From assembly GCF_015209965.1 (NCBI RefSeq), contig NZ_MU158693.1, positions 285,138 to 349,137 on the forward strand: DNA of 64,000 bases. The letters run 5' to 3'. The notes beneath the pieces are model-generated. The model saw only the letters and a list, made by a program, of their open reading frames with translations, did no database searches and was not told the DNA's origin. Below, piece by piece: positions 62,958 through 64,000 of the stretch. The DNA comes from Sphingobacterium pedocola (lineage in GTDB: Bacteria > Bacteroidota > Bacteroidia > Sphingobacteriales > Sphingobacteriaceae). The first letter of the stretch is position 1, and every line of letters starts with the position of its first letter. Made by a program: the position numbers and the translations under genes.

Positions 62958-64000
62958 TTACTGCATCTGTATCCCTACGCCGATCTGATTCCCGTCTACA
63001 CCCTGAATACATACATATTTTCCCTGAATGGAGGTGAAGGTACCTTGTCGAAGATAAACCTGTATCTCATTGTCCACCCATACGGTGGCAGGCAGATATT
63101 CTTTTTCGGTGGCCAATGACAGGTCTGCATTGTTGGTCAACATAACACGTTGTTCCGAATCATCCACGGCCAGCATGTCGTAATAAACCGCAAAACCTGC
63201 AGGAACTTCGGACAGGTTAACCACCTGATCAATTGCTAAAGACTCCCATCGTCCCGGTTTTGCAGTCGTATGAGAAGTGGAGTTAACAAGCGCGCTAACA
63301 AAAGCGCCGTTCCTGCGCAAGTGAATGCTCGCATCTTCGACATCGATTGCACTTGAAGCGACGTACCTCACCTCGTCAAGTACCCAGGTCCTGACAAAAG
63401 GGGTATGAAAGGTTGCACCATTCCAATATTTCGCAAAATTCGTCGGTGCTTGCTCCATCAATAGGCGATCGTATTGGTAATATGGATTGATCCCATTGTT
63501 AGGGCTCAGCCGACATAGTTTGTGATTAAATCTATTGAGCCGATCATGTCCTTCTGTATTTCCATCATGTGTCCAATACCTTCGTACGAATATGCTGACG
63601 CCTGGTGCAAAATCCGTATCCTTAATTTTGACCACACTGGAACCATACGTTAAGTCCTTAAGGGGAGCTTTCCACGATTGGGCTTTACCGGGAGGGATCT
63701 GTTCCGTTGACGTGGCCCCCACCGTTTGTATGATCGTACCGACCCCATTTTTCCGACTATAAACAGCATGGGGTGCAGCCGATCCCGCTGAAAAATCAAA
63801 GAAATACATGGGCAACGGATTCAACTTGATTCCGAACCTCGATTCGGCATCGGATAAGGTTAAAATGCTCCCGTCAGAAAGTTCATCCGCCTCCCAACTT
63901 ATCCCCCCGCTTTCACCGCTAAATGAGGATCCCTCCTGTACGTTAACCTCGATAGATAATGCATGGAATACTTCTTGACCATGTTTATCCTTTGCATAAA
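62958..64000 (-). CDS. Modular surface lipoprotein E of the array (N-terminus beyond right edge)
   Basis: Open to the edge: the codons read from 64000 give YAKDKHGQEVFHALSIEVN, which lines up with the end of the Ig-like domain of gene D, so at least the signal peptide and about 110 residues lie outside. The visible 347 residues hold another distinct module (FVRRYWTHDGNTEGHDRLNR) and the common ending (YYDMLAVDDSEQRVMLTNNA; WVDNEIQVYLRQG). Apparent start codons inside the window are internal. Probably the fifth paralog of the array; a SusCD pair may lie upstream off the window. Confidence 0.7.
   Translation of the reverse strand, partial: YAKDKHGQEVFHALSIEVNVQEGSSFSGESGGISWEADELSDGSILTLSDAESRFGIKLNPLPMYFFDFSAGSAAPHAVYSRKNGVGTIIQTVGATSTEQIPPGKAQSWKAPLKDLTYGSSVVKIKDTDFAPGVSIFVRRYWTHDGNTEGHDRLNRFNHKLCRLSPNNGINPYYQYDRLLMEQAPTNFAKYWNGATFHTPFVRTWVLDEVRYVASSAIDVEDASIHLRRNGAFVSALVNSTSHTTAKPGRWESLAIDQVVNLSEVPAGFAVYYDMLAVDDSEQRVMLTNNADLSLATEKEYLPATVWVDNEIQVYLRQGTFTSIQGKYVCIQGVDGNQIGVGIQMQ

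Noticed and set aside
1..64000. Insertion sequences, integrases or prophage genes
   Set aside because: No transposase, recombinase or phage structural motif was seen in any long frame.

Overview
The window comes from a member of the Bacteroidota, most likely the family Sphingobacteriaceae. The evidence is SusC/SusD pairs, a Bacteroidota-type Rho with a long N-terminal insertion, LptD of the Bacteroidota type, an MG2/plug surface protein, lipoproteins with a charged C-K-(D/E) start, and promoters that fit the Bacteroidota pattern TTTG-N19-21-TAnnTTTG. The DNA is AT-rich, but the susCD block and the lipoprotein block at the right edge look richer in G+C. No transposase, integrase, phage gene or CRISPR array was seen.

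Positions 1-17200 are an accessory region built around plant polysaccharide use. After the end of an outer membrane barrel gene and a small unknown gene comes a minus-strand susC-susD-DUF5123 operon (9385 to 2011). A plus-strand hybrid sensor kinase (9938-12088) and a minus-strand operon of a GH51 alpha-L-arabinofuranosidase and a GH127/146-type beta-L-arabinofuranosidase (17066 to 12175) follow. Together they look like a pectin/arabinan utilization locus: the SusCD pair would import oligosaccharides, the beta-helix lipoprotein would bind glycan, and the two enzymes would strip arabinose. The 552-base gap between susC and the kinase holds a perfect 8+8 dyad and a terminator-like hairpin on the susC strand.

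Positions 17290-54700 are mostly housekeeping and envelope genes: pssA, rho, a sugar permease with a GlcNAc-kinase-like gene, a second kinase paralog with a glutathione peroxidase, UPF0173, YbaB/EbfC, tdk, an M61 peptidase, an acyl-CoA synthetase with a YihY-type protein, an MG2/plug protein, cardiolipin synthase, a 2-oxoacid dehydrogenase E2, cinA, lptD, two tandem amidases with mlaD, an S9 peptidase, a five-gene-scale stress/envelope operon (membrane protein, HTH regulator, COQ4-like protein, CreD), tRNA-Leu(UAG), trigger factor and a DUF3943 protein. Convergent pairs repeatedly share strong two-way terminators, in two cases folded over both stop codons.

Positions 55076-64000 are one minus-strand array: at least five paralogous lipoproteins ending in a GH88 unsaturated glucuronyl hydrolase. 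All five keep a common start and/or a common end and differ in the middle, as if one surface-lipoprotein chassis carried different glycan-binding modules. Two near-identical copies of a roughly 160-base element with terminal inverted repeats lie between the last genes. This array, cut by the right edge, is the best candidate for an undescribed system in the window.
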